From Actinacidiphila fildesensis (GTDB lineage Bacteria; Actinomycetota; Actinomycetes; Streptomycetales; Streptomycetaceae): a stretch of 64,000 nt of DNA. Below, piece by piece: positions 25,578 to 33,803 of the stretch (positions within the stretch are counted from its first letter, which is position 1; each line of letters starts with the position of its first letter). The stretch lies in assembly GCF_042652185.1 (NCBI RefSeq), contig NZ_JBHSIX010000003.1, one strand, 5' to 3'. The notes beneath the pieces were generated by a model. It made no database searches, was not told the DNA's origin, and saw only the letters and a program-made list of their open reading frames with translations. Both the position numbers and the translations under genes were made by a program.

Positions 25578-26553
25578 TAATCGAGTCCGGATCATCGTCG
25601 TGACCGCGCTGGCGCCCGCGATCTGGGGCACCACCTACCTCGTCACCACCGAGCTGCTACCGCCCGACCGGCCGCTGCTGGCCGCGCTGCTGCGCGCGCT
25701 TCCCGCGGGCCTCGTGCTCGTCGCCCTCACCCGGCGGCTGCCGCAGGGGTCGTGGTGGTGGCGTGCCCTGGTGCTCGGCTCCCTCAACATCGGGGCGTTC
25801 CTCGCGCTGCTGTTCATCGCCGCCTACCGGCTGCCGGGCGGGGTCGCCGCGACCCTCGGCGCGCTCCAGCCCCTGCTGGTCGCGGGCCTGTCCTCCGGTC
25901 TGCTCGGCGAGCGGCTGTCCCCGCGCACCGTCCTGGCCGGCATAGCGGGCGTGGCCGGCGTCAGCCTGCTCGTGCTGCGGGCCGACGCGCGGCTCGACGC
26001 GATCGGTGTCGCGGCCGCTGTCGGCGGCGCCGTCGTGATGGCCACCGGAGTGGTGCTCAGCAAGCGGTGGACGTCACCCGCACCGCTGCTCGCCACCACC
26101 GGCTGGCAGCTCGTCGCGGGCGGCCTGCTGCTGCTGCCGGTCGCCCTCCTCGTCGAAGGCCCGCCCCCGGCGAACCTGACAGCCGAGAACCTGGCCGGCT
26201 ACGGCTATCTCTCGATCATCGGCGCGGCATTCGCCTACGCCCTGTGGTTCCGGGGGATCCGCGACCTGTCGCCCACCAGCGTGACGTTCCTCGGTCTGCT
26301 CAGTCCCGTGGTCGCCACGGTGCTCGGCTGGCTCGTCCTGGACCAGGAGCTCACCGCGGCCCAGATCCTGGGCGGGCTGATCGTCCTGGCCGCCCTCGTC
26401 GTGGCCCAGACGCGGAACGCCGCGCACCGGCCGGGCCCCGGCGGACCGCCGCGGTTCCGGAGCGCCGGCACCGCTATGGGCGGCGCCCCCGAAGCCGGCG
26501 ACGTCCGGAACCCCTCGTCCGTCCCCATCGACAACTCATCGAGCAGGAGCTGA
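25552..26553 (+). CDS. EamA/DMT-family permease (drug/metabolite exporter)
   Basis: Ten-helix drug/metabolite transporter of 333 residues made of two EamA repeats (about 15-155 and 165-295), with the usual ALAPAIWGTTYLVTT start, GGVAATLGALQPLLVAG near the end of the first repeat and PVVATVLGWLVLDQEL in the second. A hydrophilic 45-residue tail follows. ATG 25552 fits the leaderless signal. If it is used, codon 6 is TTA (25567-25569), which needs the rare bldA tRNA. GTG 25600 would avoid it. It is divergent from MarR, and its stop lies 5 nt before the next gene's ATG. Confidence 0.85.
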   Translation: MRYIALVLSNRVRIIVVTALAPAIWGTTYLVTTELLPPDRPLLAALLRALPAGLVLVALTRRLPQGSWWWRALVLGSLNIGAFLALLFIAAYRLPGGVAATLGALQPLLVAGLSSGLLGERLSPRTVLAGIAGVAGVSLLVLRADARLDAIGVAAAVGGAVVMATGVVLSKRWTSPAPLLATTGWQLVAGGLLLLPVALLVEGPPPANLTAENLAGYGYLSIIGAAFAYALWFRGIRDLSPTSVTFLGLLSPVVATVLGWLVLDQELTAAQILGGLIVLAALVVAQTRNAAHRPGPGGPPRFRSAGTAMGGAPEAGDVRNPSSVPIDNSSSRS

Positions 26554-26558
26554 GATTG

Positions 26559-27197
26559 ATGCGCATCACCGTCTTCGGAGCAGCGGGCAACGTAGGGCGC
26601 CGGGTGGTGGCCGAGGCGCTGGCGCGGGGCCATCAGGTCACCGCCGTCGTGCGCGATCCGGCCCGCTTCCCCGAGCTGCCGTCCGCCGCCGACGCACGGG
26701 CGGGCAACGCCGCGAACGCCGACGACGTGGCCGAACTGAGCGCAGGCCAGGACGTGGTGATCGGAGCGACCCGTCCCGCCCCCGGCAGCGAGGGCGAACT
26801 CGTCACGGCCACCCGGGGGTTGCTGGCCGGGCTCACCGGGACCGGCGTCCGGCTGCTGGTCGTCGGCGGCGCGGGTAGCCTGACCGTGCCCGGCACCGGG
26901 GGCGTCACCGTCGTCGACGGACCCGGCTTCCCCGCCTCGTGGCGCCCGATCGCGCTGGCGTGCAACGAGCAGCTCGCCGTCTGCCGCGCGGAAACCGCGG
27001 TGGACTGGGCCTACTTGAGCCCGTCCGCGCTGCTGGAGCCGGGAGTGCGCACGGGCCGCTACCGGCTGGGCACCGATGAACTGCTGGTCGATGCCAAGGG
27101 CGACTCGGCGATATCCATGGAGGACCTGGCGGTGGCGCTGCTGGACGAGGCCGAGCGGCCCCGCCACCACAGGACCCGCTTCACCGCCGGGTACTGA
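26559..27197 (+). CDS. NAD(P)-binding NmrA/SDR-like oxidoreductase
   Basis: A 212-residue atypical short-chain dehydrogenase fold. VFGAAGNVGRRVVAEALARG is the GxxGxxG dinucleotide site, VVRDPARF follows strand 2, and VVGGAGSL marks the substrate side. The catalytic YxxxK is absent, as in YwnB/NmrA-type quinone or redox-sensing members. GGAGCTGA precedes the start, and TTG 26556 just before the ATG is an alternative. It is co-transcribed with the EamA permease (5 nt apart), so both are probably in the MarR regulon. Confidence 0.82.
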   Translation: MRITVFGAAGNVGRRVVAEALARGHQVTAVVRDPARFPELPSAADARAGNAANADDVAELSAGQDVVIGATRPAPGSEGELVTATRGLLAGLTGTGVRLLVVGGAGSLTVPGTGGVTVVDGPGFPASWRPIALACNEQLAVCRAETAVDWAYLSPSALLEPGVRTGRYRLGTDELLVDAKGDSAISMEDLAVALLDEAERPRHHRTRFTAGY

Positions 27198-27248
27198 TCC
27201 CCGGGTGGCCGCCGGCCGCGCCCGCCGGTGTGCGGGTGTCCCGCCCCC

Positions 27249-28211
27249 TCACGGGAGGCGGGACTCCACCGGCTCCGCCACCCGGTCGGGCACCCGCTCG
27301 GCCACCCGTTCCGCCGCTCGCTCCGCTTCTCGTTCCGCCACGATCTCCGAGACCTTCCGCCGGTGCACGGGGCAGCCGATCATCGGCTCGGCCATGACGC
27401 GCAGCCGCTCGATCTGCGCGCGGCTCTCGTCGTCGGCCGGGGTGTAGACGACGATCCGGTGCTCGGCCATGCCGTCGATGGCCAGCGACACCGAGGTCAG
27501 GTTGATCAGCCCGACCGACGCGTGCCGGAACACCTTGAGCCGCGGTCCCGGCGAGGCGACGTCACCGCGTGCCCACATCTGCGCGAACTCCGGGCTCTCG
27601 TGGATCAGGCGCGCGATGAACGTCTCCCAGACCGGCTCCCCGACATGCCGGCCGTACGCGGCGCGCAGCTGACCGACCATGCGGGGCAGTTCCTCGTCGC
27701 TGTTCACCATCGACGAGCAGCAGTCCGGGATGGTGAACAGCTTCAGCAGCACATTGCGTTCCGCGCGCGGGACGAACGTGGTCGCCGGCCAGATGTCGCG
27801 GTAGGCGGCGTTGGAGGCCTGTACGTCGTAGCGCGCGCTGTAGACCACGGCGGGCAGCGGGTCCAAGGCGTCGAGGATGCCCTGCACCTCCTCGCCCACC
27901 ACCTCCGCGTCGGAGACGTCCTGGCGGACGAACGGCACCCCGGCCAGCCGGTAGAGGTGCTCGCGCTCGGTCACGTCGAGCTGGAGCACCCGGCCGACCG
28001 CGTCCAGCACCTGCACACTGGCGTTGATCGGGCGGCCCTGTTCCAGCCACGTGTACCAGGTGACCCCGACCCCTGCGAGCTGCGCGACCTCCTCGCGCCG
28101 CAGACCGGGGGTACGGCGCCGCAGCCCCGGCGGCATGCCGACGTCCGCGGGGGTGATGCGGGCGCGGCGGCTGCGGAGAAAGGCGGCCAGGGCGGTGCGG
28201 CGTTGGGGCAT
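27249..28211 (-). CDS. Helix-turn-helix regulator with MmyB-like ligand-binding domain
   Basis: A 320-residue regulator. An XRE-type HTH lies at about 25-85 (RRTPGLRREEVAQLAGVGVTWYTWLEQGR). The MmyB-like PAS-related domain follows at about 100-265 (VVYSARYDVQASNAAYRDIWP, then FRHASVGLINLTSVSLAIDG). The tail is odd: six tetrapeptides of the type AERV in a row before the last five residues, from 12-bp DNA repeats. The start at 28211 (MPQRRTALAAF) has GGAGG 8 nt upstream on its strand; GTG 28238 is a longer option without one. It is divergent from the MFS exporter, which it probably controls. Confidence 0.87.
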   Translation of the reverse strand: MPQRRTALAAFLRSRRARITPADVGMPPGLRRRTPGLRREEVAQLAGVGVTWYTWLEQGRPINASVQVLDAVGRVLQLDVTEREHLYRLAGVPFVRQDVSDAEVVGEEVQGILDALDPLPAVVYSARYDVQASNAAYRDIWPATTFVPRAERNVLLKLFTIPDCCSSMVNSDEELPRMVGQLRAAYGRHVGEPVWETFIARLIHESPEFAQMWARGDVASPGPRLKVFRHASVGLINLTSVSLAIDGMAEHRIVVYTPADDESRAQIERLRVMAEPMIGCPVHRRKVSEIVAEREAERAAERVAERVPDRVAEPVESRLP

Positions 28212-28255
28212 CTCCCCATCCTCCATCGGCCCGGGCACGCTTGCCAGGTGCTGCC

Positions 28256-28288
28256 GGTACCAGCATCACAGGGCTCTCGTTACCAGTA
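28256..28288. promoter_or_regulatory. Direct repeats in the regulator/MFS divergent region
   Basis: GGTACCAGCA (28256-28265) and GTTACCAGTA (28279-28288) are spaced 23 bp start to start between the two divergent genes. They are candidate binding sites for the MmyB-like regulator, on the same face of the helix about two turns apart. Confidence 0.4.
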
Positions 28289-28313
28289 GTGCGCCGCGCG
28301 CAGGCTGGCGGAC

Positions 28314-29762
28314 ATGACGAATTCCGTGCTCCCGTTCCCCGTCACCGACAAGGAGACCACCCCCGGCGCCGACCGGCGCCCGCGCACCGGCCTGCTGCTC
28401 GGCATCATCCTGACGGGCCAGTTCATGGCCCTGCTCGACGTCTTCATCGTGAACGTCGCCGCGCCCACCATCCGTACCGATCTGCACGCCTCGGGCGCCG
28501 GGCTGCAGCTCATCGTGGCCGGCTACACCATCGCGTACGCCGTGCTGCTGATAACCGGCGCCCGGATCGGCGATCTGCTCGGCCACCGGCGGGTCTTCCT
28601 GTCAGGACTGGCCCTCTTCACGGCCTCGTCGCTGGCCTGCGGCCTCGCGCAGTCCACGGGTCAGCTGATCGGCTTCCGGTTCGTCCAGGGCGCGGGCTCG
28701 GCCCTGATGATTCCGCAGGTGCTCAGCCTGATCCAGCTGACGTTCAGCGGCGAGGCGCGGTCGAAGGCGCTCAGCGTCTACTCGGCGGTGATCGCCTCGG
28801 GCGCGGCGATCGGCCAGTCGCTCGGCGGGGTGCTCGTCAGCGCGGACCTGTTCGGCACCGGCTGGCGGCCGGTGTTCCTGGTGAACGTACCGATCGGGCT
28901 GGTCATGCTGGTCGTCGCGCCGCGGGTGATCCCGGCCGACGTCCGCAGCGCCCCGGAACGGCGGCGCGGACTCGACCTGCCGGGACTGGTGACGCTGGCT
29001 GCCGCGGTGACGCTGTTCACCGTGCCGCTGGTGCTCGGGCAGGAGGAGGGCTGGCCGGTGTGGGGCTGGATCTGCCTGGGTCTGAGCGTGGTGCTGTTCG
29101 GGCTGTTCACGGTGCTGGAGTCGCGGCTGGCGCGCCGTGGCGGCGCCCCGCTGGTGTCCGGGCGGGTGCTGCGGGCGCCGGGGATGGCGCGGGCGGCGAC
29201 GATGATCGGCCTGGCGATGGCGGTCAACGCGGGCTTCCTGTTCAGCATCGCCCTGCATCTGCAGACCGGGCTGGGGGACAGCGCGCTGCGCACCGGCCTC
29301 ACCTTCGCCGTCGCGGCGGTGTTCTTCGGTGGAGTCGGCCTCAACTGGCGCCGTCTGCCGCAGAGCTGGCACCGGTGGCTGGCCCCGGCCGGCTTCGCCG
29401 TCGGGGCGCTCTCCTTCGCCGTGCTCGGCCTGGCGCTGCGCGGCGGCGGGCACGGCGGGTTCGCGCTCTTCGCCGGACTGGCGGGGATCGGCACGGGGCT
29501 GGGATCGGCGTTCAGCCCGACCCTCACCCGCGCGCTGGGGAAGGTGGCCCCGCAGGACGCGGCCGACGCCAGCGGGCTGCTGGCCACCGTCACCCAGCTC
29601 GGCATGCTGGTGGGCGTGGCCACCCTCGGCACCCTGTTCCTGAACCGCCTCGACGTCGCGGGGCCGCACCCGGCGGCCCATGCCTTCGCGGTGACCGCGG
29701 CGGCGCTGACCGTCGTCGCGGTGGCCGGGGCGCTGCTGGGGCTGCGGCGCGACAAGGCGTAG
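28314..29762 (+). CDS. MFS transporter, DHA2 (EmrB/QacA) family
   Basis: A 482-residue drug:proton antiporter-type exporter with about 14 hydrophobic segments. LDVFIVNVAAPTI in helix 1 and the loop 2-3 GARIGDLLGHRRVFLSG are family hallmarks, and the motif-C-like VIASGAAIGQSLGGVLVS is in helix 5. It is divergent from the MmyB-like regulator, a common Streptomyces arrangement for inducible efflux. The substrate is unknown. There is no clear ribosome-binding site; CAGGCT lies 7 nt before ATG. It is followed by a 15-bp tandem repeat. Confidence 0.9.
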   Translation: MTNSVLPFPVTDKETTPGADRRPRTGLLLGIILTGQFMALLDVFIVNVAAPTIRTDLHASGAGLQLIVAGYTIAYAVLLITGARIGDLLGHRRVFLSGLALFTASSLACGLAQSTGQLIGFRFVQGAGSALMIPQVLSLIQLTFSGEARSKALSVYSAVIASGAAIGQSLGGVLVSADLFGTGWRPVFLVNVPIGLVMLVVAPRVIPADVRSAPERRRGLDLPGLVTLAAAVTLFTVPLVLGQEEGWPVWGWICLGLSVVLFGLFTVLESRLARRGGAPLVSGRVLRAPGMARAATMIGLAMAVNAGFLFSIALHLQTGLGDSALRTGLTFAVAAVFFGGVGLNWRRLPQSWHRWLAPAGFAVGALSFAVLGLALRGGGHGGFALFAGLAGIGTGLGSAFSPTLTRALGKVAPQDAADASGLLATVTQLGMLVGVATLGTLFLNRLDVAGPHPAAHAFAVTAAALTVVAVAGALLGLRRDKA

Positions 29763-29826
29763 GGCCGGACGGAGCCGGGACCGCATCCCGGCTCCTCCCG
29801 CCCCCGGCCCCGCGCTCCGACCGCCT

Positions 29827-29886
29827 CGCTGCGAACCGTTCCGCTGCGAACCGTTCCGCTGCGAACCATTCCGCTCGGAACCGTTC
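29827..29886. repeat. 15-bp tandem repeat, four copies
   Basis: The unit CGCTGCGAACCGTTC occurs at 29827-29841 and 29842-29856 (perfect), at 29857-29871 (one change) and at 29872-29886 (two changes). It fills the gap between the MFS stop and the end of the convergent ene-reductase pseudogene. Confidence 0.85.
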
Positions 29887-29903
29887 GGCTCCGCCCGCTC
29901 CGT

Positions 29904-30970
29904 TCAGACCAGCGCGGGATAGTCGGTGAAGCCGCGCTCGTCCCCGCCGAAGAACGTGGCGGAGTCGGGGGTGTTGTACGGGCCGCCGGCCGCGAGGCGG
30001 CGCGGCAGGTCCGGGTTGGCGAGGAACAGGGCACCGTAGGACACCAGGTCCGCGGTGCCGTCCTCGATGAGGGCGAGCGCGTCGGGACCGGTGGGGCGCC
30101 GCTCGGACCAGACGTTGAGAACGAGGGTCCCGGCGTACTGCTTGCGCAGCCGCAGCGTCAGCCCGCGGTCGCCGCCCTCGACCAGGTGCAGATAGGCCAG
30201 GCCGAGCGGTTCCAGCGCGCGCACCAGCGCGCTGTAGACGGCCTCCGGCTCGGGCTCGGCGATGTCGTTGTACGGGTTTCCCGGGGAGATCCGCAGACCG
30301 GTCCGGTCGGCGCCGATCGCACCGGCCACCGCGCGGGTCACCTCGACGGCGAACCGGATGCGGTCCTCGCCGTCGCCGCCCCACTCGTCGGTGCGGCGGT
30401 TGGTGTTGGGGGCCAGGAACTGGTGGACCAGGTAGCCGTTGGCGCCGTGGATCTCGACCCCGTCGAAACCGGCCTCGACCGCGTTGCGGGCGGCGGTCGC
30501 GAAGTCGGCGATGGTCCGCCGGATCTCCGCGTCGTCCAGCTCACGCGGCGCGATGAACTCCTTCGGCCCCTCATGGGTGTACACCCGGCCCTCGGCGGCC
30601 ACCGGAGAGGCGCTGACCGGGACGAGCCCGTCCGGCAGCAGGTCGGGGTGGCCGATCCGGCCGGCGTGCATCAGCTGGGCGAAGATCCGGCCGCCCGCAG
30701 CGTGCACGGCGTCGGTCACCGTCCGCCAGGCGGCGATCTGCTCCGCGCTGTGCAGCCCGGGGGTGTCGGGGTAGCCCTGGCCGACGGCGCTGGGCTGGAT
30801 CCCCTCGGTGATGATCAGCCCGGCCGAGGCGCGCTGGGCGTAGTACTCGGCCATCGCCGGGGTCGGGGTGGCACCGGGACCGTAGCCCGGCTGCGGGTCA
30901 TCGGGGCCATCGCTATGCGGTTGGGAAGCCGGGTACCGGCGAGGTCGATGGGGTCGAAGGCATTGGGCAT
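29904..30970 (-). pseudogene. Old-yellow-enzyme family alkene reductase, broken by a -1 frameshift
   Basis: FMN-dependent ene-reductase homologue. The first 29 residues, read from ATG 30970 (MPNAFDPIDLAGTRLPNRIA then MAPMTRSRA), are in one frame. The rest (YGPGATPTPAMAEYYAQRAS onward) is in another. One base is missing within plus 30883-30890 relative to a continuous reading. Downstream all family blocks are intact: EGIQPSAVGQGYPDTPG, QLMHAGRIGHP, DGVEIHGANGYLVHQF and NRRTDEWGG. GGGGAG lies 6 nt before the ATG. It is either a recent pseudogene or a sequencing error. It is divergent from a MarR gene across a twin-operator region, the normal context for an inducible ene-reductase. Confidence 0.88.
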
Positions 30971-30990
30971 GAGGGTCTCCCCAGGAGTTA

Positions 30991-31059
30991 TGTGGTCGGC
31001 CAACCAATCAACCGCGCATCGCTCCAGCACATTCCTTGGCCGGCCAACATAATGGGTTC
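30991..31059. promoter_or_regulatory. Twin MarR operator-promoters (divergent)
   Basis: Plus site: TTGGCCGGCCAA (31036-31047, a perfect palindrome) runs directly into CATAAT (31048-31053), which lies 6 nt before ATG 31060. Minus site: TTGGTTGGCCGACCA followed by CATAAC, the mirror-image arrangement for the ene-reductase. Each -10 abuts an operator, so one regulator should close both promoters. Confidence 0.65.
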
Positions 31060-31632
31060 ATGACCCCGACGAGCCGCCCTGCTGCCACCGAAGACCCCGC
31101 CTGTACGCCGCCGCGGGCCCCCGTCGGCCGTACCGGCATCAGCCACGCGGTGTTCCGCACCGCCCGCGCCCACCGCATGGCCGCCGGCCGGCTGCTGCGC
31201 GGCGCCGGCCTCTACGCGGGACAGGAGCTGCTGATGATGCGGCTGTGGGACGCGGGACCCCAGCGGCAGTCCGAGCTGATCAAGCTGCTGGACCTCGACC
31301 CGTCGACGGTGACGAGGATGGTCCAGCGCCTCGAACAGTCCGGTCTGGTCACCCGCCGCCCCGACCCCGACGACGGGCGCGCGGTCCTCGTCGAGGCGAC
31401 CGAGGCCGGCCACACGCTGCGCGCACCCGTCGAGGACGCGTGGCGGCAGCTGGAGGAGATCACCGTCGCGGGGCTGTCGGCGGCCGACCGCCGGGAACTG
31501 GCCCGGCTGCTGGCCCGGGTCGAGGACAACCTGCTCCGCCGTGGCATGGACGGGGCGGAAGAGACGGACGGGACGGGCGAGGCGGCTGCGATGGGGACGA
31601 CTGCCGGGGTAGAGGGTTCGGTCAGCGGTTGA
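31060..31632 (+). CDS. MarR-family transcriptional regulator
   Basis: A 190-residue winged-helix regulator. The HTH lies at about 65-90 (RQSELIKLLDLDPSTVTRMV) and the wing is SGLVTRRPDPDDGRAVLV. The N-terminal 30 residues and the acidic Gly/Thr tail are disordered. ATG 31060 is chosen over TTG 31036 because the latter codon lies in the operator palindrome. The leaderless-type -10 (CATAAT) abuts that palindrome, implying autorepression. It is divergent from the broken ene-reductase, and its last 11 bases overlap the convergent GT87 gene. Confidence 0.9.
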   Translation: MTPTSRPAATEDPACTPPRAPVGRTGISHAVFRTARAHRMAAGRLLRGAGLYAGQELLMMRLWDAGPQRQSELIKLLDLDPSTVTRMVQRLEQSGLVTRRPDPDDGRAVLVEATEAGHTLRAPVEDAWRQLEEITVAGLSAADRRELARLLARVEDNLLRRGMDGAEETDGTGEAAAMGTTAGVEGSVSG

Positions 31633-32974
31633 CGTAGTCGTACGCGGCCGCCCGCCGCGACGACAGCACGGGTGTGGAGCGCCGTCGGCGCGGATCGTTG
31701 CGGAAGGCCTGGAACGCCACCGTGCCGGTCACCGCGAGGAACGCGGCGCCGATCGCTGGATAGACCGCGGACAGCGCCATCTGCCCGCCGCTCTGCCCCA
31801 GTTCGAACCGCCCGGCGCCGTGCGGGACCAGCCACAGCATGAACGAGCAGAACAGCAGCCCCACCAGGGCCGCCCCCGCCGCCCACAGCGCGTCCCGGCG
31901 GCGCAGCGCCTCGGTGCCGAGCAGGATCACCATCGGCACCCCCCACACCCAGTGGTGCGACCAGGAGATCGGGCTGACCAGCAGCGCGGTCACCGCGCAG
32001 GCCAGCGTCGCCCAGGCCACGTTGTAGGGCAGCCGGTCCCCGGCGAGCAGTGCCGCGACCGAGACGGCCAGGCCCGCGCAGCCGACGACGGCGGCCGCCA
32101 GCAGCCAGCCGCTGCCCGGGTCGCCGGTGTGGAGGGCGCGGGCGAAGATCCCGCGCAGCGACTGGTTGGCGGTGTCCTCGCCGAAGCCGACCCGGTCCGC
32201 CGCGAAGAGCATCTCGGTCCAGAACCGCCGTGAGTCGTGCGGTAGCGCCACCGCTGCCATCGCCACCGTCCCGACGAACGTGATGACGGCCACGGCGGCC
32301 CGCCGCAGGTGCGGATTCCAGGGGCTGTGGCCACGGCGCAGCCGCCGCCAGCCCAGCGCCACCCCGGCCACCGCCAGCAGCACCGCGAACAGCGCGGGCG
32401 TCAGCTTGATGCCCGCCGCGATCCCGGTCCCGAAGCCGGCCCAGCGATGGCCCGCGCGCCGCGTCAGGTCCCACAGCACCAGCACGGCCAGCAGCAGGTT
32501 GATCTGCCCGTACCGCAGGGTCGTCCACACCGGCTCGCACCACACCGCGACGGACGCGACGGCCAGCGTCACCGCCGCGGCCGGCAGCTTGGCCGGCCGC
32601 CCGGTCAGCCGCAGCGACAGATGCACCAGCGCCACCAGCAGGCCCAGGTTCGCCACCGTCGCCACCGCGCGCATCCCGCCCACGCCGATCCACGTCAGAG
32701 GCATGAACATCAGCGCGGCGAAGGGTGGATAGGTGGTCGGGAGGTTCGCGTACGTGGCCCGCATCTCGTACAGGTCGCCGCCGTTGCGCACGGTCGCGCC
32801 CTCGGCCCGGTAGACCATCAGGTCGATCATCGACACATGGGAGGCGCGCTGCGCCATCCAGAAGCCGGCGAAGGAGACCAGGCAGACCGCCGCGGCGAGC
32901 AGCGTCGGTCGCCGCAGAATGAACGTCCTGGCCGCAATCATGCGGGTGTCGGCGGTCAGCTGCGTCGCTGTCAC
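31622..32974 (-). CDS. GT87-family polyprenol-phosphate-mannose-type glycosyltransferase
   Basis: Integral membrane GT-C enzyme of 450 residues with about ten hydrophobic segments. MIDLMVYRAEGATVRNGGDLYE carries the early Asp expected in GT87 and is followed by YPPFAALMFMPL. RYGQINLLLAVLVLWDL and GIAAGIKLTPALFAVLL are family signatures. Such enzymes use a lipid-linked mannose donor to extend lipomannan-like or other extracytoplasmic glycans. GTG 32974 is chosen because GGAG lies 10 nt upstream. The frame continues further, but that part reads antisense through the tRNA gene and is not credible. It ends the tRNA-bracketed block and overlaps MarR at its 3' end. Confidence 0.85.
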   Translation of the reverse strand: MTATQLTADTRMIAARTFILRRPTLLAAAVCLVSFAGFWMAQRASHVSMIDLMVYRAEGATVRNGGDLYEMRATYANLPTTYPPFAALMFMPLTWIGVGGMRAVATVANLGLLVALVHLSLRLTGRPAKLPAAAVTLAVASVAVWCEPVWTTLRYGQINLLLAVLVLWDLTRRAGHRWAGFGTGIAAGIKLTPALFAVLLAVAGVALGWRRLRRGHSPWNPHLRRAAVAVITFVGTVAMAAVALPHDSRRFWTEMLFAADRVGFGEDTANQSLRGIFARALHTGDPGSGWLLAAAVVGCAGLAVSVAALLAGDRLPYNVAWATLACAVTALLVSPISWSHHWVWGVPMVILLGTEALRRRDALWAAGAALVGLLFCSFMLWLVPHGAGRFELGQSGGQMALSAVYPAIGAAFLAVTGTVAFQAFRNDPRRRRSTPVLSSRRAAAYDYVNR

Positions 32975-33183
32975 AGTGCGCTGCTCCAGGGAGACTGGTG
33001 GGGGGCACGGGGCGCCGGTGAACCTGGCACGGAATCCCGACATTACCTGGCTCGGCCTCGGAACAGCAGAGCAACCGTTCCTCCAGGTGAGCCCCCGGCT
33101 TCCCGGTAAACGATTTGGCGAAACACCCCCAGGGCCGTGTAATGTATGCCGAGTCGCCGGGGGAACCCGGCGGGGTACACCGC

Positions 33184-33256
<73 letters not shown>

Positions 33257-33262
33257 CAATCA

Positions 33263-33297
33263 GAAGGCCCGATCGCCGAACCGGCGGTCGGGCCTTC
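33263..33297 (+). terminator. Terminator after tRNA-Ala copy 2
   Basis: GAAGGCCCGATCGCCG (33263-33278) pairs with CGGCGGTCGGGCCTTC (33282-33297), followed by TTC. It is unrelated in sequence to the terminator of copy 1. Confidence 0.85.
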
Positions 33298-33803
33298 TTC
33301 TCGTCCGGCCTTCTCCTCGGTCTTCGGGTCTTCGCGTCTTCGGGTCGCAGCGCCGGCGCCGGACAGCGGCGGACCGCCCTGGCCGGCCGCCGGTCACCGC
33401 CGCTGCCGCGGTGAGCCGGGCGCGGTGCGCCCCGAGCGCGTGACCCCGGCCGAGCCCGCAGCCGCGGTCGTCCTCCGGCGGCCGGCTTCCGGCAACTCCG
33501 GCCACGCCGTTGCCGCCGCTGCTAACGTCGATCCGACCGGGTGCCGGATTCCCCGTCAGCACCCGCCGATCGGACCGCGGTTCCGGTCGGCCCGGCCACG
33601 GTTCCCACCGGCCGGGCAGCGGCTTCCGCCCCTCGTGACCGGCTCGTGCCGCTTACCGTTCGCTGGCGTTTCTTTGGCCTGCTCTTGGCAATTGCATGCC
33701 CCTGACATGAGCTTTTCGGCGAAAGAGTGGCGCTCTGCGGTACGAGCCGTACGCATAGCGGCGACACCGTAATCGGCGTCAACTCGCTTCGCATGGGGGT
33801 TTC
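33298..33803. other. 506-bp region without a convincing gene
   Basis: Open frames here lack coding-type third-position bias and I see no protein family. The last 150 bp (about 33650-33800) are less GC-rich, with TTGGCAATTGCATGCC at about 33684 and several short repeats of GTACG, and probably hold the promoter of the sedolisin gene. No ribosomal or tRNA structure is seen beyond the terminator. Confidence 0.5.

Noticed and set aside
31036..31059. TTG start for the second MarR gene
   Set aside because: The codon is part of the operator palindrome and upstream of the -10-like CATAAT.
33300..33780. Plus-strand frame of about 185 codons after tRNA copy 2
   Set aside because: It begins inside the tRNA, runs through the terminator hairpin and lacks coding-type third-position bias.
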